Part shown: positions 50,152-60,613 of the stretch, in pieces
Numbering within the stretch: the first letter of the stretch is position 1
How the letters are laid out: each line of letters starts with the position of its first letter
Assembly: GCF_046507575.1 (NCBI RefSeq)
Contig: NZ_JBKFEY010000002.1
Span: 186,001 to 250,000 of the forward strand
Origin: Pontitalea aquivivens
GTDB lineage: Bacteria > Pseudomonadota > Alphaproteobacteria > Rhodobacterales > Rhodobacteraceae
Direction: 5' to 3'
Length of the DNA: 64,000 nucleotides
Notes under the pieces: generated by a model
Told to the model about the DNA's origin: nothing
Database searches by the model: none
Seen by the model: the letters and a program-made list of their open reading frames with translations, nothing else
Program-made: the position numbers and the translations under genes

Positions 50152-50976
50152 ATGCTTGACGCCACCCAGACAGATCAGACCCTGCTGGAGGTCAACAATA
50201 TCGAGGTGATCTACAACCATGTGATCCTCGTGCTGAAAGGGGTCAGCCTTTCGGTCCCCAAGGGCGGGGTGACCGCGCTTCTGGGGGGCAACGGGGCAGG
50301 CAAGACCACCACGCTCAAGGCGATCTCGAACCTGCTGAAATCCGAACGCGGCGAGGTGACCAAGGGCACGATCCAGTATCGCGGGGAACGCGTGCAGGAC
50401 ATGTCGCCCGCCGATCTGGTGCGCAAGGGCGTCATCCAGGTGATGGAGGGGCGGCATTGCTTTGAACACCTGACGGTTGAGGAAAACCTGCTGACCGGCG
50501 CCTATACCCGCACGGATGGCCGCGCCGAAATCGCCCGCGATCTGGAAATGGTCTACAATTATTTCCCGCGTCTGAAGGAACGGCGCAAAAGCCAGGCGGG
50601 CTATACCTCGGGCGGGGAACAGCAGATGGTGGCGATGGGCCGCGCCCTGATGAGCCGGCCCGAAACGATCCTTCTGGATGAACCGTCCATGGGCCTTGCG
50701 CCGCAGCTGGTCGAACAGATCTTTGAAATCGTGAAGGCGGTGAACGAAGGCGAAGGCGTGACCTTCCTGCTGGCCGAGCAAAACACCAACGTGGCGCTGC
50801 GCTATGCCCATTACGGTTATATCCTGGAAAGCGGTCGCGTGGTGATGGATGGCCCCGCGCAGGCCTTGCGGGAAAACCCGGACGTCAAGGAATTCTACCT
50901 GGGCATGTCGGATGAAGGGCGCCGATCCTTCCGCGATGTGCGCAGCTATCGTCGCCGCAAACGCTGGCTGGCGTAA
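50152..50976 (+). CDS. livF: LivF-type ABC transporter ATPase
   Basis: The 274-residue ATPase has Walker A GGNGAGKTT at residues 45-53, the LivF-type signature YTSGGEQQMVAMGRALM, and Walker B ETILLDEPSMGLAPQLVEQIF. A C-terminal extension FRDVRSYRRRKRWLA is basic. It forms the ATPase pair with LivG. The ATG at 50152 lies 27 bases after the intercistronic stem. Confidence 0.94.
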   Translation: MLDATQTDQTLLEVNNIEVIYNHVILVLKGVSLSVPKGGVTALLGGNGAGKTTTLKAISNLLKSERGEVTKGTIQYRGERVQDMSPADLVRKGVIQVMEGRHCFEHLTVEENLLTGAYTRTDGRAEIARDLEMVYNYFPRLKERRKSQAGYTSGGEQQMVAMGRALMSRPETILLDEPSMGLAPQLVEQIFEIVKAVNEGEGVTFLLAEQNTNVALRYAHYGYILESGRVVMDGPAQALRENPDVKEFYLGMSDEGRRSFRDVRSYRRRKRWLA

Positions 50977-51054
50977 GGACAGGCACCGGAAACCGGATGA
51001 ACATCGCCCTGCCCCCGCAGGGTGGCAGGGAGCGGGCACCCCCCGTATATTGCG

Positions 51055-52275
51055 ATGAACCAGTATTTTGACGCATTGGAAACCCGATCCGCCGATGAAC
51101 GCGCGGCGGCACTGGCGCGCGATCTGCCCGCCGCGATCGCCCGCGCGATGACTGCGCCGGGGATGGCCGCGCATCTGAAGGGCGCCGAAACGGCCGCGGT
51201 GACAGACCGTGCCGCGCTGGCCCGCCTGCCGGTGCTGCGCAAATCCGAACTGGGTGCGGCACAAAGGGCCAACGCCCCCTTTGGGGCCATGACCACCCGC
51301 CCCGCGCATGGCTTTGCCCACATCTTTCAGTCGCCAGGCCCGATCTATGAACCTGGCGGGCTGGACCATGACTGGTGGCGCATGGGACGGTTCCTGCACG
51401 CCTGCGGTGTGGGCCCGGGCGACATTGTGCAGAACTGCTTTGGCTATCACCTGACGCCCGCCGGCATGATCTTTGAATCGGGCGCGCGGGCGGTGGGTGC
51501 CGCCGTCTTGCCCGCCGGCACCGGCCAGACCGAGCTTCAGGTGCGCGCGGCGGTCGATGTGGGTACCACCGTCTACAGCGGTACCCCCGATTATCTGAAG
51601 ATCATCCTCGACAAGGCCGAGGACATGGGCGAGCGGCTGCGCATTACCCGCGCGGCGGTGGGGGGCGGGGCGCTGTTCCCCAGCCTGCGCCAGGAATATG
51701 CCGACCGGGGTATCGCCACGCTGCAATGCTATGCCACTGCCGATCTGGGCAATATCGCCTATGAATCCCCCGCGATGGAGGGGATGATCGTCGACGAAGG
51801 CGTCATCGTGGAAATCGTGCGCCCCGGCACCGGCGATCCCGTCCCCGAAGGCGAGGTCGGCGAGGTCGTCGTGACCACGCTGAACCCCGATTACCCGCTG
51901 GTGCGCTTTGCCACCGGGGATCTGTCGGCGGTTCTGGCCGGGCCCTCGCCCTGCGGGCGGACCAATCTGCGTATCAAGGGCTGGATGGGCCGGGCCGATC
52001 AGACCACCAAGATCAAGGGTATGTTCGTACGCCCCGAACAGGTGGCAAGTTTTGTCGCCGCCCACCCCGAGGTGACGCGCGCCCGTGTCGTGGCCACCCG
52101 CACGGGTGAGATGGATGTGATGACCGTGCGGATCGAAACCCCGGCGGATCAGGCGGATCGCTATCAGGCGGGCGTCGTCTCGGCGTTGAAGATGAAGGGC
52201 GTGATCGAACTTGTCCCCGTCGGCAGCCTGCCCAATGACGGCAAGGTGATCGAGGACCTTCGCAAATACGATTAG
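51055..52275 (+). CDS. Phenylacetate-CoA ligase-type AMP-forming enzyme
   Basis: The 406-residue enzyme matches the PaaK branch: FQSPGPIYEPGGLDHDWWRMGRFLHACGVGPGDIVQNCFGYHLTPAG, TVYSGTPDYLKIIL, CYATADLGNIAYE, LVRFATGDLSAVL and KIKGMFVRPEQVASFVAAHPEV. The usual SSGTTG loop reads QSPGPIYEP, so the phosphate loop is altered, as in some PaaK-like proteins. It ends the transporter unit, giving two acid-CoA ligases around one importer. Substrate unknown; an aryl acid is a fair guess. Confidence 0.9.
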   Translation: MNQYFDALETRSADERAAALARDLPAAIARAMTAPGMAAHLKGAETAAVTDRAALARLPVLRKSELGAAQRANAPFGAMTTRPAHGFAHIFQSPGPIYEPGGLDHDWWRMGRFLHACGVGPGDIVQNCFGYHLTPAGMIFESGARAVGAAVLPAGTGQTELQVRAAVDVGTTVYSGTPDYLKIILDKAEDMGERLRITRAAVGGGALFPSLRQEYADRGIATLQCYATADLGNIAYESPAMEGMIVDEGVIVEIVRPGTGDPVPEGEVGEVVVTTLNPDYPLVRFATGDLSAVLAGPSPCGRTNLRIKGWMGRADQTTKIKGMFVRPEQVASFVAAHPEVTRARVVATRTGEMDVMTVRIETPADQADRYQAGVVSALKMKGVIELVPVGSLPNDGKVIEDLRKYD

Positions 52276-52328
52276 GGGGAACCAGGCGGCCAGGTCTGAC
52301 GTTTCGTCATCGGATGACGGAGGAGACC

Positions 52329-53993
52329 ATGCGGAAAGTCCTGATGACAAGCGCGGCGCTGGCCGCCCTGGCCCTGCCTGCCGGTGCCGCCGATCTGGCG
52401 ATGGTGCTGGCGAATGGCGACTATGAAACCCTGTCCGATCTGCGCGGCGGCACCGCGCCGGCCAGAGCGCGCGCGGCGCTGGAACGCGCGGGCTTTACCG
52501 TTCTGGCCGAAGATGACGCCGATGCAGGCGAAATCCGCGCGCGTCTGGCCCGGTTTGTAACCGACGCGCCGAAGGCGGATCGGATCGTCGTGGCGCTGGC
52601 GGGCCATTTCCGGCATTCGGACCGGGAAACCTGGTTCCTGCCCGTTGATGCCGAGACCGGCGATTTCAACGAATCTGTTACCCGTGGCTTGCCGCTTTCG
52701 GCGGTGCTGACGGTTCTTGCGGGCCATCCGGGGCAGGCGGTGCTGCTGCTGGGGGCCGAGGCGGTGCGCGATGCGCCGCGTGCGGCGGGCAGCTATCTGT
52801 TCGAAGGGGTCGGTTCGCTGGACATCCCGCAGGGGGTGACGGTTCTGTTGGGGACCCCGGTCGCCGTGGGCGAATATCTTGGCGGCGATCTGCTGCGCCC
52901 GGGCACCGCGATTGACACGGCTGCCGCCCGGGCCGATCTGCGCGCGGCGGGCTTTCTGCCCAAGGGTCATGTGCTGATCGCGGCGGCCCCCGCCCCCGGT
53001 GCCACATCCGTCCCGCCGCAGGCCCGCCCGGCGGATGCGGACCGCGCCTATTGGGATCTGGCGCAGCGTGAAAACACCGTTGCCGCCTATCAGCTGTATC
53101 TTGAGCGGTTCCCGCGTGGCGAACAGGCCCGCACCGCGCGCGAGCGAATCGCCGCGATCGAGGCCGAACCTGCCCGCGCCGCGAAGGCCGCGGAAGACGG
53201 GCTTGATCTGACCCGCGACCAGCGCCGGGAAGTGCAACAGAACCTGACCATCCTTGGCTATGATCCGAAAGGTGTGGACGGCATCTTCGGCCCCGCTTCC
53301 CGCGCGGCCATCGGTCGCTGGCAGGCGGCCGAAGGGTTTGACCCGTCGGGGTTCCTGTCGCGCGAACAGCTGATGCGTCTGGCCGCGCAGGGCGCGCGCC
53401 GCGCCGCCGAACTGGAAGCCGAGGCCGCCGAACGCCGGGCCGAACAAGAGCGTCAGGACCGGATGTATTGGGACGAAACAGGCGCCGCCGGGGATGAGGC
53501 GGGTCTGCGTGCCTATCTGAAGAAATATCCCGATGGTCTGTTCGCCGAACTGGCAACCGAACGCCTGGGCGTGTTCGAGGCCCAGCGACGGGATGCGGCC
53601 GCGGTCGAAGATCGCGCCGCCTGGGACCGCGCCGCGCGCGCGGATACGGTGGCAGCCTACCGCGACTATCTGGCCGGCCGGTCAGACCCGGCCTTCCGCG
53701 AAGAGGCCGAGGCCCGAATCGCCGTGCTGCAGGACGAAGCCGATGGCGCCGCAGATCTGGAACGCGCCCGCGCGACCGAAGATGCGCTGAACCTGCCGGG
53801 GCTGATGCGTACGCTGGTCGAAACCCGGTTGGCGCAGCTGGATCTGAAGCCGGGCCGGGCGGATGGTGTCTTTGATGACGATACGCGCCGTGCGATCCGG
53901 CGCTATCAGCAGGCGCGCAACCTGCCGGTCACAGGCTATCTGGATCAGGCAACGGTTGCGCAGCTTCTGGCCGGAAGCATTGGCCTGCGATGA
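52329..53993 (+). CDS. Exported caspase-like (p20) pseudoenzyme with two peptidoglycan-binding domains
   Basis: The 554-residue precursor has a signal peptide ending in LPAGAA. Residues 22-230 resemble a caspase/peptidase C14 p20 domain: MVLANGDYETL, ALERAGFTVLAEDDADAGEIRARLARF, IVVALAGHFRH (His93). The strand that should carry the catalytic cysteine reads AVLLLGAEAVRD, and the whole protein has no cysteine. Three related segments of about 34 residues follow (YWDLAQRENTVAAYQLYLERFP; MYWDETGAAGDEAGLRAYLKKYP; AWDRAARADTVAAYRDYLAG), with two peptidoglycan_binding_1 domains, near residues 300-355 and at the C-terminus. It is likely a periplasmic wall-associated scaffold. Confidence 0.85.
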   Translation: MRKVLMTSAALAALALPAGAADLAMVLANGDYETLSDLRGGTAPARARAALERAGFTVLAEDDADAGEIRARLARFVTDAPKADRIVVALAGHFRHSDRETWFLPVDAETGDFNESVTRGLPLSAVLTVLAGHPGQAVLLLGAEAVRDAPRAAGSYLFEGVGSLDIPQGVTVLLGTPVAVGEYLGGDLLRPGTAIDTAAARADLRAAGFLPKGHVLIAAAPAPGATSVPPQARPADADRAYWDLAQRENTVAAYQLYLERFPRGEQARTARERIAAIEAEPARAAKAAEDGLDLTRDQRREVQQNLTILGYDPKGVDGIFGPASRAAIGRWQAAEGFDPSGFLSREQLMRLAAQGARRAAELEAEAAERRAEQERQDRMYWDETGAAGDEAGLRAYLKKYPDGLFAELATERLGVFEAQRRDAAAVEDRAAWDRAARADTVAAYRDYLAGRSDPAFREEAEARIAVLQDEADGAADLERARATEDALNLPGLMRTLVETRLAQLDLKPGRADGVFDDDTRRAIRRYQQARNLPVTGYLDQATVAQLLAGSIGLR

Positions 53994-54008
53994 GCGGCAC
54001 AGGGCCAA

Positions 54009-54080
54009 GGGGGCAGGGGGGCTCTGCCCCCCTCGCGCGTGCCGCGCTCACCCCCCGGGATATTTTCGCAAAGCCGAAAG
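54009..54080. repeat. Intergenic repeat, copy D (between the caspase-like gene and rpmJ)
   Basis: A hairpin GGGGGCAG/CTGCCCCC (54009-54016, 54024-54031) is followed by the core at 54057-54080, reading GGGATATTTTCGC then AAAGCCGAAAG. It lies between convergent genes, in the downstream orientation relative to rpmJ. Confidence 0.75.
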
Positions 54081-54143
54081 ACAATGGAAAAGGCCGCGGC
54101 GGAAACCCGACACGGCCATTTTCCTGGTGCCTGCTGTGCGCTA

Positions 54144-54269
54144 TCAGCCCTGACGGGCCTTGTAGCGACGCTGCGTCTTGTTGATCACATAGACGCGGCC
54201 CTTGCGGCGCACGATCTGGCAATCGCGGTGACGCTGCTTGAGCGAGCGGAGCGAGTTACGGACCTTCAT
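54144..54269 (-). CDS. rpmJ: 50S ribosomal protein L36 (41-residue, zinc-independent type)
   Basis: The minus-strand frame from ATG 54269 to TGA 54144-54146 encodes 41 residues: MKVRNSLRSLKQRHRDCQ, then a basic stretch VRRKGRVYVINKTQRRYKARQG. This is the alternative L36 type (YkgO-like), with a single cysteine, so it lacks the four-residue zinc site of the 37-38-residue form. A GAATAGGAGA Shine-Dalgarno precedes it. The tRNA-Val gene lies 70 bp upstream on the same strand and may share its promoter. Confidence 0.96.
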   Translation of the reverse strand: MKVRNSLRSLKQRHRDCQIVRRKGRVYVINKTQRRYKARQG

Positions 54270-54339
54270 CGGTCTTCTCCTATTCGCGGCGCGCGTGCGC
54301 CTTGAAACCTGAATGCCTCCGAAACGGAAGCGGTGAAAA

Positions 54340-54414
54340 TGGTGGGCGGTACTGGGATCGAACCAGTGACCACTACGATGTCAACGTAGTGCTCTACCGC
54401 TGAGCTAACCGCCC
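54340..54414 (-). tRNA. tRNA-Val (anticodon GAC)
   Basis: On the minus strand the 75 bases fold into a complete cloverleaf: acceptor GGGCGGT/ACCGCCC, D arm GCTC-AGCGGTA-GAGC, anticodon stem CTACG/CGTAG with loop TTGACAT (anticodon GAC), T arm ACTGG-TTCGATC-CCAGT, discriminator A, and encoded CCA (54340-54342). Confidence 0.97.
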
Positions 54415-54477
54415 ACACCCGTCTGGCCCGCCGTATCCAAAAGAAAGGACGCGGGCGGGACCGCGTCGGTCTGGGGG

Positions 54478-54506
54478 TCTATAAAAGGAGTCGCGGGACC
54501 TTTCAA
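54478..54506 (-). promoter_or_regulatory. Strong sigma-70 promoter for tRNA-Val (and perhaps rpmJ)
   Basis: On the minus strand TTGAAA (54506-54501), a 17-base spacer and TATAGA (54483-54478) closely match the consensus. The expected start is near 54470, about 56 bases before the tRNA 5' end. No terminator is evident between the tRNA and rpmJ. Confidence 0.8.
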
Positions 54507-54563
54507 GGGGGTTTTGGCGGGAAATCAATCCAGTGTAGATTGGACCCGAGCCGAGGAGATACC

Positions 54564-55424
54564 ATGGCCCAGAATGCAGCGCCGCCATTCCGTCTGTACT
54601 CGCCCGAACGGATTACGTCGGCGGTGGTTTTTGCGTCGCCGCACAGCGGGCGCGATTATCCCGCAGACCTGCTGCGGCGCACGGTGCTGGATGAACGCAG
54701 GCTTCGGTCCTCGGAAGATGCCTTTGTCGACCGGCTGCTTGAAGCCGCCCCGTTTCATGGTGCGGCCGTGCTTGCCGCGCAGGCGCCGCGGGCCTGGGTT
54801 GACCTGAACCGGGCCGCCGATGAACTGGACCCTGCCCTGATTGACGGGCTGCGTCCGGCCGCGCGCAGCCCGCGTGTCATGGCGGGGCTGGGGGTGATTC
54901 CACGCGTGGTGGCGGGGGGGCGGCAGATCTATTCCGGCAAGATCACCCTGGCCGAGGCGCAGGCGCGGCTGGATACGGTCTGGACCCCCTATCACCGGCA
55001 TCTGTCAGAGCTTCTGGATGGGGTCGCCGCGCGGTTCGGTCAGGCGATTCTGATCGACGTGCATTCCATGCCCGGCGAAGCACTGGACGGGTTTGGTGCC
55101 GCGCGCCCGCATATTGTGCTGGGCGATCGATTCGGCGCGGCAGCGGCGGCGTGGGTCATGGATGGGGTCGAAGCCGCGTTTCGGGCCGAGGGTTTTCGGG
55201 TACGGCGCAATTCGCCCTTCGCCGGGGCTTATATGACGCAGGCTTATGGGCGCCCCGCGCGCAACCGCCATGTGATCCAGGTCGAAATCGACCGCGCGCT
55301 ATATATGGACGAGGTGCAGATCCGGCCCGCGCCCACATTCCCTGCCTTTGCAAGGGGCTTTGAACGTGTCATCGGGCGAATTGCGCGCCTTGCCGGCGGG
55401 CAGAGCCGGATGGCTGCGGAATGA
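54564..55424 (+). CDS. N-formylglutamate amidohydrolase family protein
   Basis: The 286-residue protein matches the FGase family: VVFASPHSGRDYP (zinc-binding His), WVDLNRAADELDP, ILIDVHSMPGEAL and RNSPFAGAYMTQAYGRPARNRHVIQVEIDRALYMDE. Members hydrolyse N-formylglutamate in histidine breakdown, but no hut genes are nearby, so the substrate is uncertain. The ATG at 54564 follows CGAGGAGAT. It ends 4 bp from the convergent dinB. Confidence 0.92.
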   Translation: MAQNAAPPFRLYSPERITSAVVFASPHSGRDYPADLLRRTVLDERRLRSSEDAFVDRLLEAAPFHGAAVLAAQAPRAWVDLNRAADELDPALIDGLRPAARSPRVMAGLGVIPRVVAGGRQIYSGKITLAEAQARLDTVWTPYHRHLSELLDGVAARFGQAILIDVHSMPGEALDGFGAARPHIVLGDRFGAAAAAWVMDGVEAAFRAEGFRVRRNSPFAGAYMTQAYGRPARNRHVIQVEIDRALYMDEVQIRPAPTFPAFARGFERVIGRIARLAGGQSRMAAE

Positions 55425-55428
55425 CTGC

Positions 55429-56691
55429 TTAGTCACCCGCATCCCAGCCCCGCCCCTTGGCGATGGCATCGTGCCCGAATCGCGCCCGGATCCGGTCGAT
55501 AGCGCGCTCGGCCCCGGCGCGGGCGCGGGCGCAGGGGTCCAGCAAGTCACCCACCGGGTCGCTGTCGGGCGTTGGGCAAAGCTCGGAATAGCCGATCCCG
55601 ATCAGCCGGCAGGGACCGGGATCGAGGGCCGCCAGAAGGGCTGTGCCCGTGGTGAACAAGGTGTCGGCCAGTTGCGCGGGCTCTGTCAGCGCGCGCTGCC
55701 GGGTCCGGGCGGAAAAATCCTTGCGCCGCAGCTTCAGCGTGACCACGCGACCCGCAAGGCCCTTGGCTTTCATCCGGGCGGACACCTTTTCACACAGATG
55801 CCACAGCTGATCGCGCAGGGCCTCGGGGTCGGCAATGTCGCTGGCGAAGGTGGTTTCCGCCGACACCGATTTCATCGGCGCATCGGGTGAAACGCGACGA
55901 TCATCCTGCCCATGCGCCAGGCGCCAGATCCGGTCGCCCTGGGCCCCGAACCGGCGCGCCATCGCGGTGCGGTCCTGACGACGGATGTCGGCAAGGCTGC
56001 GGATCCCGGCCTGCGCCAGTGCCGCCTGCGTCGCGGCCCCCACCCCCCACAGCAGGCTGGTCGGCTTGTCGCGCAGGAAATCCTCGGTATCGCCACGACC
56101 GATCACGGCAAAGCCGCGCGGTTTGTCCAGATCCGAGGCGATCTTGGCAAGGAACTTGTTGTGCGACAGCCCGATCGAAATGCTGACCCCGATCCCGGCT
56201 TCGATCCGCCGCGCCAGCCGCGCCAGGCTTAGCGCAGGGGGGGCGTGATGCAACCGCGCGGTGCCCGTCAGGTCCAGAAACGCCTCATCCAGCGACAGGG
56301 GTTCGATCAGCGGGCTCAGCGCCGCCATCATTGCGCGAATTTGGCGCGATACATCGGCATAATGCGTCATCCGGGGGTGGATCACCACCGCATCGGGGCA
56401 AATCTGACGGGCCTTGAACATCGGCATCGCCGAGCGAACCCCGGATATGCGCGCGACATAGCAGCAGGTGGACACCACCCCCCGCGCGCCGCCCCCCACG
56501 ATCACCGGCCGTGCCGCCAGCGACGGATCATCGCGCTTTTCTACCGAGGCATAGAAGGCATCGCAATCCAGATGCGCGATCGAGAGATCGAACAATTCGG
56601 GATGCGCAACAATGCGCGGCCCCCGGCACTGCGGACAGCGCGGCGATGGGATTTCGTAAACAGCAAGGCAGTCGCGGCACAGGGCGGGCAT
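55429..56691 (-). CDS. dinB: DNA polymerase IV (Y family) with N-terminal zinc ribbon
   Basis: The protein has 420 residues from ATG 56691; a GTG at 56700 would add three. It begins with a short CxxC...CxxC ribbon (CRDC and CPQC in the first 22 residues), then the Y-family core: IAHLDCDAFYASVEKRDDPSLA, STCCYVARISGVRSAMPMFKA, PLSLDEAFLDLTGT with the catalytic SLDE, and SIGLSHNKFLAKIASDLDKP. A little-finger domain follows (VSAETTFASDI; RVVTLKLRRKDFSARTRQR). It performs error-prone translesion synthesis. E. coli DinB has no such ribbon. Confidence 0.93.
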   Translation of the reverse strand: MPALCRDCLAVYEIPSPRCPQCRGPRIVAHPELFDLSIAHLDCDAFYASVEKRDDPSLAARPVIVGGGARGVVSTCCYVARISGVRSAMPMFKARQICPDAVVIHPRMTHYADVSRQIRAMMAALSPLIEPLSLDEAFLDLTGTARLHHAPPALSLARLARRIEAGIGVSISIGLSHNKFLAKIASDLDKPRGFAVIGRGDTEDFLRDKPTSLLWGVGAATQAALAQAGIRSLADIRRQDRTAMARRFGAQGDRIWRLAHGQDDRRVSPDAPMKSVSAETTFASDIADPEALRDQLWHLCEKVSARMKAKGLAGRVVTLKLRRKDFSARTRQRALTEPAQLADTLFTTGTALLAALDPGPCRLIGIGYSELCPTPDSDPVGDLLDPCARARAGAERAIDRIRARFGHDAIAKGRGWDAGD

Positions 56692-56768
56692 GGCGGTCAC
56701 CGGGTTCGTGGCGCAGATTACTCCCCCGCACGCCGCGTGGCGAGGGGCAAGTGCCTTTTGTCACGCCC

Positions 56769-56827
56769 CTTCGGCTTTGCGGAAATATCCCGGGGGAAGG
56801 CCGCAGGCCGTGGGGGCAGCGCCCCCA
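56769..56827. repeat. Intergenic repeat, copy E (clpB-dinB gap)
   Basis: The core is at 56769-56791; on the minus strand it reads GGGATATTTCCGC followed by AAAGCCGAAG, almost the same as copy D. A TGGGGGC/GCCCCCA hairpin with a 3-base loop (56811-56827) lies beside it. Confidence 0.75.
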
Positions 56828-56846
56828 TCTTCGGCCGCGAAGCCGG

Positions 56847-56874
56847 GGGCCGGGAAGGGTCACCCCCCCGGCCC
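56847..56874 (-). terminator. GC-rich hairpin after clpB
   Basis: GGGCCGGG (56847-56854) and CCCGGCCC (56867-56874) form an 8-bp stem starting a few bases after the clpB stop (TGATAA). No T run is present, so it is a possible but unproven terminator. Confidence 0.45.
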
Positions 56875-56880
56875 GTGTTA

Positions 56881-59496
<2,616 letters not shown>

Positions 59497-59892
59497 CGGG
59501 TTCTCCTTCCATGAAGCCCCCGGCGCAGGCCGCCCGTCATGGCGCGGCCCCTTCCGGGTCTTGATCCAGAGTTGGGCGCGCCATTCGCGTGGTTCAAGGG
59601 GCAGGTCGTGCCGCCGGCGGGGAAAAATTCGTGTGTTTGCGCGTGGCTTTGGAAACCCTGTCGCAACCTTTGGCGTCCTGTCCCTGGTCATCCCGAGCGG
59701 GGATTTGCACATGATTCTGTGCCATACGGCCATGGCCGCACCGTACAGGTCGGGCCGCATGCCCAGCTGCCCCGCGTGCTGACGCGGCGGGGCGCCTGGC
59801 GCGGGATTGGCGGGCTGCAACCGGCACAGGCTTGACCTGCGGGGCGCTTGCGCGCAAGACGGCGCCGTCCCTTGCAACGCCGGAGGCTTCCG
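59497..59892. other. clpB-pyrF intergenic region (396 bp)
   Basis: The only gap above 300 bp in the window. It holds the candidate clpB heat-shock promoter (59571-59598), a 12-bp palindrome CTTGCGCGCAAG (59847-59858), a weak TTGACC box (59832-59837) that could serve pyrF, and the pyrF Shine-Dalgarno in GCCGGAGGC, a block also seen beside repeat copies A and B. I find no credible coding frame or structured RNA in the rest. Confidence 0.6.
59571..59598 (-). promoter_or_regulatory. Candidate RpoH (heat-shock) promoter of clpB
   Basis: On the minus strand CTTGAA (59598-59593), a 16-base spacer and CCCAAC (59576-59571) resemble sigma-32 boxes (CTTGAA / CCCAT-type), about 75 bp before the clpB start. 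Spacing is at the long end of the usual range. Confidence 0.5.
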
Positions 59893-60597
59893 ATGACCCT
59901 GCCCGCCGATGACCGCCTGATCGTCGCCCTTGATGTGCCGAACGCCCTTGCGGGGCTGGAACTGGCCAAGACGCTGGGGGATGCCGTTTCCTTCTACAAG
60001 ATCGGCCTGGGCATGTTGACCGGGGGCGGCCTTGCGCTGGCCAACGAGCTGAAGGCCGAACATGGCAAGCGCATCTTTCTGGACATGAAGCTGTTCGACA
60101 TCGGCGCCACGGTTGAGGCGGCGGTGCGCGGGCTGGCGCAGTATGACCTTGATTTCCTGACCGTGCATGGCGACCCTTATGTGGTGGCGGCTGCCAAACA
60201 GGGCGCTGCGGGCAAGGATCTGAAGATCCTGGCCGTGACCATCCTGACATCGCTGGATCGGGCCGATCTGGATGGCGCGCTGATCAAGCCCGGCGCTGTT
60301 GCCGATCTGGTGGTGGAACGCGCGGGCCGCGCCTTTGCGGCCGGGGCGGATGGGGTGATCGCCTCGCCACAAGAGGCCGCCTTGATCCGGGTGCTGCCGG
60401 AAGCCGCGGGCAAGCTGATCGTTACCCCCGGGGTGCGCCCGGCCGGGGCCGCGCTGGGCGATCAGAAGCGCGTTGAAACGCCCGCCGCCGCGATCGCGGC
60501 GGGGTCGGATCATATCGTCGTCGGCCGGCCGGTGTGGCAGGCCGACGATCCGAAGGCGGCGGCGCTGGCGATCGTGCGGGACCTGGCCGGGGCCTGA
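59893..60597 (+). CDS. pyrF: Orotidine 5'-phosphate decarboxylase
   Basis: PyrF makes UMP from OMP. The 234-residue TIM-barrel protein has the catalytic FLDMKLFDIGATV motif (Asp64, Lys66, Asp69), VTILTSLDRADL, VTPGVRPAGAALGDQKRVETP and the phosphate-binding GSDHIVVGRPV. The ATG at 59893 is preceded by CGGAGGC. Confidence 0.97.
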   Translation: MTLPADDRLIVALDVPNALAGLELAKTLGDAVSFYKIGLGMLTGGGLALANELKAEHGKRIFLDMKLFDIGATVEAAVRGLAQYDLDFLTVHGDPYVVAAAKQGAAGKDLKILAVTILTSLDRADLDGALIKPGAVADLVVERAGRAFAAGADGVIASPQEAALIRVLPEAAGKLIVTPGVRPAGAALGDQKRVETPAAAIAAGSDHIVVGRPVWQADDPKAAALAIVRDLAGA

Positions 60598-60613
60598 CCC
60601 TGCCTTGATCGCG

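Noticed and set aside
50137..52350. 737-residue frame antisense to livF and the PaaK-type gene
   Set aside because: Shadow of two well-supported genes.
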